Source of the DNA: Angiostrongylus vasorum
Lineage: Eukaryota; Nematoda; Chromadorea; Rhabditida; Metastrongylidae
Direction of reading: 5' to 3'
NCBI GenBank assembly: GCA_018806985.1
Contig: JADANN010000457.1
Span: 3,133,001 to 3,197,000 of the forward strand
Length of the DNA: 64,000 nt
Positions 40,601-50,500 of the stretch are shown one piece after another. Each line of letters begins with the position of its first letter. The first letter of the stretch is position 1. A program made the translations under genes and the position numbers. The notes beneath the pieces are model-generated. The model was not told the origin of the DNA. It did no database searches and saw only the letters and a list, made by a program, of their open reading frames with translations.

Positions 40601-41625
40601 CGGAAAAGAAAGTGGTAGTTTGCGCGTGTATTTCAATCTTATTATTTATGTTCTAAGTTGTAGTTATTGTACAAGAAAGACTATATTGGTTGTTTTTCTT
40701 CATATAAGACATTAAGAGAGCTTTTCGGATTTCCGTAGCGAGATCGATCGCTTTCGATTGCTTTCTCGAACATGACTTATTTGGATTGATTGATGTGGGA
40801 ACGCATATTTCACTTACAAAAGGAGATTCCAGGTCGGTATGAAGTATGATTTGTGGAGCTGAAGATGTGGCTAGCAGTCACGTTATTATACTTTGATTTG
40901 CCATGTTTCTTTTGTTAGGTTTTGAGAATTCGTCTTATCTAGTGCGGTGGTATGGGTGATGCGATCTCTTCCGGTCACCAATCAAGCAGCACGCCGTGCT
41001 CGAACTCCTTTCGTTGTTGTCTCTGTGGGAGATCAAGAGCCAAATGAGGTTCACACGTCTTTTTTCTATATTGTTCGTTTTGTTAGGAAGTTTATTCTTA
41101 GGAATTCTCAATACTCTTCATGTATTTCAAGGTTGATCTAATCGACGAAAGTTTCGGACAGGGAGACACACATGCATTCCATCCAACGTCGCCAACTATT
41201 TCGGTTCTAGTTCTCTTCCATACTTACTCGATTTATACACATTTCATTTTTAGCAAATGGTCACCTTATTTCCTATTATAAGGATTGTGTACTTCAAAGA
41301 AATGAGAGAAGTAGCACACCATTCATTTCTACGTTCAACATTTTCCCAGGAGGTTGAAGAATCTGTTGCGGTCCCTACTCTGGGAAACATATCCGACGTG
41401 GAGTGGGATCTTGCGACACAAGAAGCAATGAAACGTATGGGGCTCAATGGGGGTAAGGATTCGTCTTCACATCTGATTGGATGTGCTGATACAAGGTGCG
41501 CACCAGACTGTCCAACATTGGAGATGATTATGCTGATTATGGATACCGTTCCGAATTTCATGGAACTGTTAGCAGCCGAGAATCCCTCTTTATTCGCACG
41601 ATGCGTCAATCAGCTTTTCATTTAG
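28741..41625 (+). CDS. Unassigned multi-exon gene, at least ~510 aa
   Basis: Exons with consistent phase: 28717-28827 (ATG at 28741, [20 protein letters not shown]), 31561-31770 ([20 protein letters not shown]), 31980-32055 ([20 protein letters not shown]), 34032-34141 ([19 protein letters not shown]), 34485-34608 ([20 protein letters not shown]), 34772-34878 ([20 protein letters not shown]), 34949-35080 ([20 protein letters not shown]), 35152-35256 ([20 protein letters not shown]), 37938-38033 ([20 protein letters not shown]), an exon ending at 41048 ([18 protein letters not shown]) and the last exon 41254-41625 (ends [10 protein letters not shown]). The start of the exon ending at 41048 is unresolved: phase requires one more short exon between 38,033 and 40,940. 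The start ATG follows an acceptor (tttttccag) by 24 nt, and an out-of-frame ATG at 28,734 precedes it. [13 protein letters not shown] faintly resembles the start of a Tudor domain; this is a guess. No signal peptide or TM segment. Tail-to-tail with enpl-1. Confidence 0.7.
28896..29183 (+). repeat. SINE-A copy
   Basis: The head is degenerate (GCGTGTAGCGAAGTGCTCGG). It also carries GCCCTGCAGTACACATGCG, CCAAGCCTTCCATCCCTC and the tail TTTGAGAGCTTTGTCC. It is in the first intron of the plus-strand gene and in its sense orientation. Confidence 0.85.
29760..30790 (-). mobile_element. Decayed RTE-B family LINE
   Basis: No open frame remains, but nucleotide blocks parallel the 4.5-7.6 kb element. 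For example, CACTTCTTCGAAAGGTGACG followed by a CTTCATTATTCTC block corresponds to its RT FA-D region, and ACTTTCCGACAATAAATTTC corresponds to its endonuclease region. The boundaries are estimates. From 29,184 to 29,760 nothing is assigned; 29,205-29,270 may be a SINE-C scrap. Confidence 0.55.
30997..31223. repeat. Foldback MITE with ~90-bp inverted arms
   Basis: The left arm (CAATATGTAGTCTTTCTTTG...GACGTCTTCGTCTTC) is repeated inverted on the right (GAAGACGAAGACGTCGG...TTATGTGTTGATAACTG). The two arms can pair almost fully, leaving a loop of about 40 bp. A second single arm is at 57,437-57,535. It is non-coding, and probably mobilised by a DNA transposase supplied elsewhere. Confidence 0.85.
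31232..31522 (+). repeat. SINE-A copy
   Basis: Begins GGGCGCGTGTAGCGCAATGG and ends near ACATTATCTTTTATCC. It directly abuts the foldback MITE (gap below 10 bp) and stops 39 bp before the exon that starts at 31,561. It therefore forms most of the 3' end of intron 1. Confidence 0.9.
32590..33990 (-). mobile_element. Decayed RTE-D family LINE
   Basis: The order of nucleotide matches to the 21-23.6 kb element is retained: GGAGATATTCATATTGTTGG (RT C-terminal side), CTTTCTGGAAGCGTTAACTG (connector), and TCTGTAGAACTCCTCCAAGT with TTGTCATAGTTTTATGTTGG (endonuclease). No long frame is left. It occupies the intron between exons 31980-32055 and 34032-34141. Confidence 0.65.
35420..35560. repeat. MITE-arm-like fragment
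   Basis: Contains GTAGCTAGTGTTTCGGCTTC followed by TTCTTCAGGACCGTG, similar in kind to 49,585-49,690 (GTAGCTAACGTTTCGGTGTC) and to the arms of complete foldback MITEs. The opposite arm was not found. The rest of this intron, to 35,970, has nothing assigned. Confidence 0.5.
35971..36354 (-). repeat. SINE-B copy, minus orientation
   Basis: The + strand reads GGATAACTGGATGACCTGTC at the LINE-like tail end and CCAGCCACGATGAGGCGGTT at the head end. Complete copy within an intron of the plus-strand gene. Confidence 0.8.
36945..37228 (+). repeat. SINE-A copy
   Basis: Starts GGGCGCGTGTAGCACAGTAG and has a tRNA-like B box GGGATCGGTCCCGG. It ends ACACCGAGAGTTTTATC plus a short TTTTATCC repeat tail. 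Intronic. Confidence 0.9.
37485..37745. repeat. TA/CATA/AGATA microsatellite cluster
   Basis: Three TA-rich arrays with CATG, AGATATA and GTATACAT interruptions, 190 bp upstream of the exon that starts at 37,938. ORFs within it are artefacts. Confidence 0.95.
38884..39138. repeat. Foldback MITE with ~60-bp terminal inverted repeats
   Basis: The left end ATTCGATGTTTTTCTCTGAT...GAGGTTGGTATTATAG reappears inverted at the right as ACCAACCTCGTGTCTGC...CATCGAAT. The internal part includes TGACGTCTCGGCGGTTTCGC, a signature common to the other MITE-like pieces here. Intronic. Confidence 0.85.
39620..40260 (-). repeat. tRNA-like SINE remnant followed by RTE scrap
   Basis: On the minus strand 39,985-39,900 reads GGACGGATAGCACAGTAATA and, about 40 nt on, GCTAGTTCGACTCCGCC, which fit box A and box B of a tRNA promoter. 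The body (39,620-39,890) is related to repeats at 495 and 19,715. From 40,040 to 40,240 a block with TTTTTGTCGTAGCTTAATAT resembles the RTE-D endonuclease in minus orientation. Nothing is assigned from 40,260 to 40,900. Confidence 0.5.
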
Positions 41626-41805
41626 ATCCATCATGTGGTTTTAATATTGGATGACTAAAGTCATTTTTCATTCTACCATTCTGGTAAAGCTACTTATCTT
41701 TTGTGTACTCCGACTTTATATGAATATCTTGAGTCTTCTAAACTTGTAGAAGAACGAGAAGTGAATCCTTGACTGCGAAAGTACATTTACTATACACGAC
41801 ATTTG

Positions 41806-42052
41806 TAAATAGATATCCTCATTGGATGAAGCATCAAATTGGACTTTGTACGTAACGACGTCGTCGCAACAATAAATGTTCTTTGCTGAAGTAGATCCTC
41901 GTTGGATAAAGCATCAAATTGGACTTTCTACGTAACGACGTCCTCACAAGAATAAATGTTCTTTGCTGAAGTAGATCTTCGTTTGATGAAGCATCAGATT
42001 GGACTTTGTACGTAACGACGTCGTCGCAGCAATAAACGTTCTTTGTTAAAGT
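41806..42052. repeat. Tandem repeat, 3 units of 80 bp
   Basis: GCATCAAATTGGAC starts at 41,831 and 41,911 and its variant GCATCAGATTGG at 41,991, so the period is 80 bp. Each unit carries TACGTAACGACGTC. It lies between the 3' ends of the convergent genes ending at 41,625 and 42,761. No coding function. Confidence 0.95.
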
Positions 42053-42138
42053 CACACTCCCAGCAAAACCGCTAATGTTCCAAGAAGCTACCAGTGGTAA
42101 AGTGATATTCGGGGCATGACTATCCATTCTGTCCCATC

Positions 42139-42515
42139 CCAACAGTTTACCGCCTCAGTGTGGCTGGGAGGGGGTGTTGGACTGCGATGTACAGCGGGGG
42201 ATTCATTCCCCGGCTGGGCCTCCCAAGCTGAGAAAGAGTCCACGTTTCCATCAGGAATCTCAGCTAGCAGTAAACCAACACCAAGATCCACCACCGTCCT
42301 GGCATCAAACTAGTCACGTGTGAAATCTCCCTCCTATCCATAAGGGCGGCGATTACCAGTGGTGGTGGTGATGACGTGTGACAGACTGGCTAGGCTGGCC
42401 TTGGGACTCTAGGGTACCCCAGTGGCTAAGCCAGCAAAACTCGGAAACATGGAGGATATGCTGGTGCCTGCACAACCAGTGAGGATGGGAGGTCCAAATA
42501 TCCAAGTAAGTATCC
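42139..42515 (+). repeat. SINE-B copy, plus orientation
   Basis: Starts CCCAACAGTTTACCGCC and ends GGTCCAAATATCCAAGTAAG with the LINE-like tail. It lies immediately after the 80-bp tandem repeat and 250 bp from the enpl-1 stop codon. The interval 42,516-42,760 is the presumed enpl-1 3' UTR. Confidence 0.85.
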
Positions 42516-42760
42516 ATGTTGTGCAGTACTTGTCAAAATTCATAGCATTTTTGGAAGGAATTCCATAACAACTGGCCACGATTATTTAAATTAGATCAAC
42601 ATACATTAGGATAGTAACAAATAAAAAAAAACAACAAATAGAAACCGTATCACTGAGACGATGTGGGCATAAGGGACACAGTATCTTAATCACAACATGG
42701 CACAGCCTATTAATAACAACTGTACGCTAGTGCCAAGGGTATAACGCAAACGGTAGTTAT

Positions 42761-45700
42761 CTAGAGCTCGGAGTGTTCCTCTTCTACTTGGGTTCCTTCC
42801 TCAGCAGAGGTATCTTTGGAATCTTGTGTGTCTTCAATGACTGGTTCTGCTTCAATCTCCGCGTCAGGATCCACGTCAAGAGATTGCCGAAGGACAGACT
42901 CGATACGTTCCGCAAATCCAACCTGATCCTGGAGTGAATATCCTGATCGAAGCGTAGCAGTCTCGAACAACAGGAGAGCTGTATCCTTTGCTTTTTGGTC
43001 CTCTTTGTCAGCAATGACTCGCCGCATCAATTCCTTTACAACTGGGTGTCGAGGATTGATCTCGAACGTTTTCTTCTGGTTCGCGTAGAAATCTTGAGTA
43101 GGGTCCTTGGACTTCGCATAAGCCTGACTCTTCATAATGCGCTCCATATTTCCGGACCAACCATAGATCGAGGCTACCAGAGCAGATGGAGATTTTACGA
43201 GTCGCTGTGATACAACCGCCTTTTCAATTAGACCCTTGAGACCAGTCTCTTTGAGCCATGTTGTTAGAGGTTCAAATTCTTTCTCTAGAGCTTGAAACGC
43301 TTCTTTCTCCGTTTCGGAGTCGTCGATGCTCACTCCTTCCTTTGCAACATTTTGGAACTTCTTTCCTTCAAACTCTGGCATCGCTTGCACACAATACTCA
43401 TCTACAGCCTCAGTAAGGTACAAAACCTCATATCCTTTAGCGATAAGGCGCTCAACGAAGGGTGAGCTCTCCACTTCTTTTCGTGAAGTCCCAGCCATGT
43501 AATAAATCTTCGTCTGTTTCTCCTTCATACGTTGTACGTAATCTGTCAGAGATGTGAGTTTCTCCTTATCCGCAGAAGATGCAAACCTCAGGAGCTTAGC
43601 AAGCCTGATGCGATTACTTGGATCTTCCATCACTCCAAGTTTAATATTCGTACTAAACTCACTCCAGAAGTCATCAAACTGTGTCCCTTCTAATTTCTTG
43701 AGCATATCCAATACTTTGCGTACTAGTTTCTTCTTGATTACCTTTAGAAGCTTATGCTGTTGCAGATTCTCGCGAGAAACATTAAGTGGGAGATCGTCTG
43801 AGTCAACAATACCACGGATAAACGCAAGATACTTCGGTAACATATCTGCGAAATCATCTGTTATGAATACTCGCCGCACATACAGCTTGATATTCTCAAT
43901 AACCTTCCCGTAGTTTTGGAACATGTCATTCGGTGACCGCTTTGGCACATACAGAATCGATCTGAACGACACCTCCCCTTCTGCAGTAAAATGAACATGT
44001 GCCAAGGGTTTTTCGATGTCTTTCGTAATACTTTTGTAGAATTCGTCATACTCCTCTGGCTCGACTTGGCTGGGCTTTCGCATCCAAATAGGCTTCACGT
44101 TATTCACGCGATCCCAATCCCAGGTTGTTTTCTCAACTTTTTTTGTTTTCTTGTCTTCCTTCTTTCTTCTTCAACAGCACCATCCTCTCCAGTTTTCTCG
44201 GCCTCCTGTTCGACTGGCTCATCGACAGTTTCAGTCTTAGACTGCCATAAGTAGATGTTGAAATTGATAAATTGAGAGTATTTTTCCACAAGGTTCTTCA
44301 AAGTATCGGGCTCCAGGAAATCGTTAGCTTCTTCTTTCATATGTAAAGTAATCTGTGTCCCACGCTTAAGAGTATTGCCACGTGGGTCCTTCATAATGCT
44401 AAAGCTACCGGAATCCGACTCCCAAATATACTGTTCATCATCATTGCTCTTAGTAGTAACGACTACGCGGTCAGCAACCAGAAAAGCGGAGTAGAATCCG
44501 ACACCAAACTGTCCAATTAGGTCCTGTTGCATTTCCGTAGAAGTGGAACTGTCCATCAACTTCGACAAGAACTCTGCAGTGCCTGATCGCGCGATTGTTC
44601 CAAGATTGCTCGTCAGTTCATCCTTAGTCATTCCTATTCCGGAATCTGTTATGTGAAGGAGCTTGTTCTCCCGATCGGCCTTGATTCTGATACTCAAGTC
44701 ATCATTCGTTTGCAAAGCACTGGGATCAGTCAGAGAAGTGAGTCGGATTTTATCCAGAGCATCTGCTGCGTTAGAAATCAGCTCACGGAGGAATATCTCT
44801 TTATTGCGGTAGAGAGAGTTAATGATCAATTTCATCATGCGATTTACCTAGACGGCAAGAATTTTATGTAACTCGAATGCTCATGAAAAGTCTTCGTAAC
44901 AATGCCACAGTAACATACCTCAGCCTGGAATTCGTGCTGCTCTGCTTTCGCACGCATCTCTTTGACTTGTTCGGTAGACAATCCTTCGATTTTAATAACA
45001 TTCTCCTCACTGTAAAGTTAACATCAGAATAACAACGTCAACAAAAGATACAAATCTAGGCGCAATTCGCTTGCGATTAGGACAGAACCGCGGCTCTTAA
45101 TCAAACAAAGATCTTACGCTTCTCATACGACCTGGTACGGCAAACATTACCACCTTTGTGGAAGTTGCCCAGTGACTTCCCACTTACTCAGAATTTATTT
45201 AGGACGCTATAGGCTTGTAATCGGATAATGCTAGCACATACTAGTCCATTTCAAAAAGTAGACTAAAGTTATCGGGAAGTCGACCGCTTCGAAAAACAAA
45301 TTATTGTGTTCAAAGCTTTCACCTTTATAAGCGTAAGGAACGTGATTGAACGAGAATTTCAATAGTGTCTTAGTAGTAAACGGCTCCATCAAATATGCTA
45401 GCAAGCAGTGATGTGCAAGCTTGGATTTTCCATATTGTAATACATAAAAGAAGAAACATGTCTTATGTCGATCTAAGGAAATAGTGCCCTGCAGGTGCCT
45501 TAAAATCACCTCAGTAGATATACCACATTTGTATTCCACTTTTCTCCGGAATATGGCTGTCAAGAATCCTATCCAAGCACACTTGCTAGAAAACTACAAC
45601 CGATAAGAAACACTAAGGATTAGTTTTTCAACCGAATTTCCAGAAGAATTAACCAGTTATGGGACCGTAGCATCGAAACTATGAAGTCGACTGGTGTCTC

Positions 45701-46590
45701 GCAAGTGGATCTGTCAAAATTTGTATCCGTATTCTTCACAGCATTTGGGGACGCATGTAGCGTGGTTAGCGGCGCCATGCGATAGACATGCTGTCGATCT
45801 CGCGCCCCAGGCTCATCATCTCTCCCATCCCCTCCGGAGTAGCCAAATTGGTGCCAGACCTGTCTGGGAGGATAGCAGCACTGCTTGACACATCGGTGGG
45901 CCACTGCGAGTATTGTAAAGGCCAGATATGTATTCAACAACCTCTAAGGATGCTTGGTGAAGCCAAATGCATGGCTTGTCCCTTAGGGATTGATCAACGC
46001 CAAGAGTTTTGTCCTTTTCGGCACTTATTTTGTCCTTTTAAGAGATTGAATTTCGAATCCACAGATATGCAAAACCCACCGTTGAGTGGAATCGCCGCCA
46101 GTACTTTTCCCTTCCTCGGTCTCTCCTGTTTCTAACGGATCCTCGGCAAAAACACACGAGTTGTGAGACGCTAAAGAAAACGTAATAACCATAGTATTAA
46201 TATTGCTATGAAATCGCCCAACCAGGTACTGAAAAATCAATTCAGCCAGTTAAGAGGAAGTGTTTGGTATTGTAAAATAGGGGAATGAAATGTTTCCCTT
46301 CGGACATACCGACAACGCCTCATACAAATCAAAACGTACCAAAACGTTCGTCAACAAATAACCCAGAAACAAAGCTTTTCAAAAAGGAGAACATCCAGCC
46401 AATCAAGGGACAAATTTTGTCGGTACGAAAACAATTTGAGCACAATCGCACATCATCGGAACTCGAAAAATCACTCAGTAGCACATTGACTGCTACAAGT
46501 ACTTCTACGAGGCGCATTTCTACTGAAGATTTACTTACCAAGGTTGACGGCTAAGCCGATGACAGCCACGAGAAGAAGACGAGACCTCAT
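42761..46590 (-). CDS. enpl-1: GRP94/endoplasmin, ER Hsp90 (with a frameshift)
   Basis: ER-lumenal Hsp90 chaperone that folds secreted and membrane proteins by ATP-driven clamping. Four exons on the minus strand: 46539-46590 (ATG at 46590), 46080-46170, 44919-45009 and 42761-44847; all junctions agree in phase. Seen: signal peptide [18 protein letters not shown]; acidic pre-N segment; GHKL ATPase domain from about residue 79 ([59 protein letters not shown]); charged linker; middle domain with [35 protein letters not shown] and the catalytic-loop block [19 protein letters not shown]; dimerisation domain; C-terminal EEEHSEL, an HSEL variant of the KDEL/HDEL retrieval signal. About 773 residues, normal for the family. 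Odd: one base is missing in the linker near 44,160-44,172, which would end the protein at about residue 325. The KTKKVEKT block of the linker, conserved with vertebrate GRP94, is in the second frame, so the indel is upstream of it. An assembly error is more likely than a true null allele. Identity is certain. Confidence 0.96.
45747..46018 (+). repeat. SINE-A copy in enpl-1 intron 2
   Basis: Head GGACGCATGTAGCGTGGTTA, middle CCAAATTGGTGCCAGACCTG, tail ACGCCAAGAGTTTTGTCC. It lies antisense in the intron between exons 46080-46170 and 44919-45009, 61 bp from the exon 2 splice donor. Confidence 0.9.
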
Positions 46591-47509
46591 TCCGTCGACT
46601 CAGCACCGACTTCCGTCACTGTACGTGCACGAATAGACCTCCTCTGCGAACCGCGACCGACCACGCCCCCCTACCTCACCTGCGGCTAGCGGTGTCCCGA
46701 CTCTCTACTTATCTCACGCTTTTTCAGCCGACCGCAGGGGGTGCGTGGTTTGCAGGCGTGTCGAGACCGGTCAGCAGACGCGGTGTCCAATCAGAGACGC
46801 ATCCGTGGCAATGCGCACCAATGGTTGGCGAGGGGCGGTGCTACTCTCTACGCTGCTTACACGTGTTGCCCCGTGGCACTTCTCATCTGCTTAAGTCTGT
46901 TCACTTACGAGTTTTTCGTAGTAAATGTAGTAGGAAGTCTATGGATATGTGTGATAAGTACATATGGTACCATGGAGCCTCTTTTCTGGAAGTATGTCGG
47001 GAAGAACCGACTTCTTGCATGATTTCGATACGAAGGATCCTAGGCTTCCAGACTTCTGTGGGTTCAGTCCGTCATACTTGTTGCATGTGTTTCGCTGAGT
47101 CACATGCAAAGGAAAACATTCAGGGGAAAACGTAGAGAACAGCGCCTGCTACGGACTCCACCCAGATTATGTATTGCTGACCATCATTCTTCATGAATAC
47201 GTGCCATGAAGTACCCCAAGTTATTATTTTTATAACCAAAAACATATCTTCAATTAAAGTTGTAAATTTGTTATTAAATTTTATTATCCTAAGCGATATT
47301 TTTTGGTCGACCTATTATTTGAGTATGGACATCGCAAATGGCCTTATGGGTTTCAAATGAGAGAAGCGGAAGTATTTCTGTGGTGATTCCAGAGTATCTG
47401 CTTTCGTTCAACGCATGTAATCGTATGTTACGAGTTTCACAGCTATTCATCTACAGGTCTTCTCTTCTTGTGTTTCGGTGACCATCCATCTAAAGGTTGG
47501 GTCACAATG
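46591..47509. promoter_or_regulatory. Bidirectional enpl-1/imp-2 promoter region
   Basis: The 919 bp between the divergent start codons of enpl-1 and imp-2 are GC-richer than the surroundings at 46,560-46,900. Elements seen: CCAAT at 46,787-46,791 (CCAATCAG) and at 46,818-46,822; CGTGG at 46,804-46,808, exactly nine bases before the second CCAAT; CACGTG at 46,860-46,865; CCGTGG at 46,871-46,876; ACGTGCACG near 46,624. The mammalian ER-stress element is CCAAT-N9-CCACG. Here the minus strand reads ATTGG-N9-CCACG, so the spacing fits but the CCAAT half is inverted. CACGT cores are the kind of site bound by XBP1/ATF6 factors. Joint control by the unfolded protein response is inferred. Confidence 0.6.
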
Positions 47510-50500
47510 GCAGACACAGCGCCTCCAGTTTCGGGGAACATCAGTGCCAACATAACGTTCACATTCGAGGAACAGGTTTGTGGATCGACTTGTCTTGAAC
47601 ACTCACCACTTATATTTTCGTTATCATTTATGATATAAAGCAGTTTGCCTGGATTATTGCTTTGCCTACTTTTTTATTTATGCGCATGGGAACGTATTGA
47701 TTACTGACTCGTCCACATACAGGTTTTCCCGTAGATTCTTACTTTGGAGGTAAAGTAGCCTCCCTGTAGAGCTAAGACTTCAGGAGTGTTGTTTTTACAG
47801 GTCGGTTTATCGATCGCCTGGTGGAGCAATAAATGAACTTCACTTGGTACTGTAGTAGTACTATCTCTTCGTGTGTTATCCTGTTAATAATTGGGCAGGG
47901 CTTTAATCACTCGCGTATAATGTTAACACTTTATTTGCTGTCTGCTACAATTTCTCACGGCAGTGTATGATGTGAAATACAACCACAATGATGCTGAGAT
48001 ATTCGCAAAAGTTGAACCCAGGCCAGATCGAACCACGATTGCCATCTCCGGGGGGCTCGCATGTTACACACTGAACCACTGAGGCCCTTGCTTTGCTTTT
48101 CTCTCAGGTAGTTTTCTGCCTAAGGGTGCCATTCGCGTATACTTGGATTAGCTAGACAAAATCTTTGGTGTAAGACGTGATCTTCAACATGTTCTATAGT
48201 CTAACTGTACTATAAACGAGCTGCTGATGAATGTTGAACAATGTTCAACGAATGTCGCTCTACGAGTCGATTTTTTTTCCCTAAGAAAAACCTTTGAATA
48301 TCCATCCCACCATATGCGAAGTGGCAGCGAATCATCAGTAAGTGACGAACCACACATGTCATTCATATCCCTTAGAATTATGTTGGTTCTGTGTGGTTTG
48401 CCGCTGAACTTTTTTATGTTATTTAACCCGATGAGTGTTACCAGTATTGCGTCGCTGCGACTTTTCCACAGATCAGACGCAATTCCAATAGACATTGGTC
48501 TACTAACGTGACACTACCAAATCTATTCACGGGCGTATTATTATGGCTAGTGGCGACACAGAGTCACATTACAATGGGCAGTGATATTACTTTAGTGGAT
48601 TGTGTTGTAGTAAGTTTGTGTGAAAAAGAACCTACTTTTAGGCTAACTTTATTCGAAGTTAGAATATAAATTGTGAAAGAGGACAAACCCTATGAGGGCA
48701 CCGAAAGTATGGGCTGTTCATAAACTTTTCCTGATGAAAGAGACCAAATCAGGATCGCTTTCATTGCCCATCGTTGACCCACCCCATAAATAAAATGCGT
48801 GGGAAACGGTCTAGAAGAAACGAAAACGATGGGAAAGATTAGTATATACTACCTTCAGGTCATCTTGAATTAACGGCACTTTTCCGTGTTCTGTGTTGTC
48901 ACAGGATGAGCCATATCAATTTTCTCGTGCTGATTAATGCACTTTCAAAGTGGTTTACAGAAGTGGAATGAGAATAGGATGGCATATTGAACATCTTCCA
49001 AACTTCGTAAACTTCAGATGATTTCCTATAAAGCACAATGGGGTACACATCAATTGCGAAGGCTGAGTGGTCCTTTTCTGGTGTTCTTAAGCAAGTACCT
49101 ACTTACTTAGGTACTTTGACGCCCGTCCTCACAGGTTCTGCGAACCCCAGCATATTCTCCATTTTTCGGGGTTCTGCTGGTTTAGCCATCCTGTTCCCGT
49201 GCAGTCTCGAGGTCAGCCTGGTCAAAGTCTGTCCGAGGTCGTCACCACCACAGGCAGTCGCCGCCCTTGTGGAATTTACCATAAAGCGACTAGTTTGACA
49301 CGAGGACGGTGATGAATTCTGCTATTGGTTTACTCTTAACTAGGCCTCCTGATGGAAATGTCGGATTCCTTCTTAGCTTGGGAAGCCCTACTGGTGGAAT
49401 GACCCTCTCCCTCTCCCTCTCCCTCTCTCCCCCCTCCCCCCTTGTACATCGCAGTCCGACACGTAGGAACACCTCCCAGCCACGATAAGGTGGCAGACCG
49501 TTGCGGGAACTTAAATAATAGAAGGTATCCAATGTCTATTTTCATTTAATCTTTACATGAATAGTTAATATTCTGCTTAGTCAAGATGCTTATAAGAGGT
49601 TGTTATAAGGTTTTGTTGTAGCTAACGTTTCGGTGTCGTAGCCGTCGTCATACGGGTCGTGCCAAGTTTAAATGAAAGTCGTTGTTGAAAATATTGCTTT
49701 TAATCGTAGTACTTACCCAAGCACTGTTTGTAAGGAAATGTTCAGTTGAAGCTAGTTTTCTTAGTTTTTACAGCAGAGTTATTCTTCTTTAGGCTATGAC
49801 ATCGTGCTCTTTATATGCAATGTCATTGTTGTGTATCATTATCGGTGGTGTGCGCTCTTCAAATTTTGTCAAACGACAGATGAGCAAGAAACGACTGATA
49901 GAGGTTCCTCGGATTTTTTTCTGCTTAGGAGTATATTTGGATGCTTAGAAGTAGCTTAAGGCAACGTTAGTTGACTAATTTATTGTAGCAAAATAGGATG
50001 ATTCCAGGCGTCAATATCAGTGACCGAGGCGAAGAAATTTCCCTTCATGGCTTCTATTGTGTTATTCACTCTTTATATATTTTTTAAGCCCGATGGTCGT
50101 GAGTGGATCAAGGCATTAGGAGGGACGTATCTCCCCCCAGCGTACTCAGCACTTCTGAATAGTAGTCTTGCGAGAAATGACAGTTCGAGCGCTTATGCAC
50201 GGTAAGATTTCTTAATACGTTAACGACCTTCCATCGCATGAAACAGATATTCTCCTAATTCTGAACTTTGTTGAAGTTCTTGGCCCTGCCTATAAAGGTT
50301 AGTTATTTTGCGACATTGCAGCGTTTTCACGTTTTTTGAAAGAAAAAATGTACATGGTAGACTCAAGGGTTTTTATAAACCTTAAGGTGTTCAGAGTTTA
50401 TTTTTTGTCAGATTTAAAACATTTGATCCAATATGGAACGATTTCAATGCGATGTGTACGTTTAGTTTTAAACAAACGAAAAATACTTGGACGAATTTGA

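Noticed and set aside
42784..44254. Several ORFs overlapping enpl-1 in other frames and on the + strand
   Set aside because: Shadows of the conserved Hsp90 coding sequence, without independent motifs or splice context.
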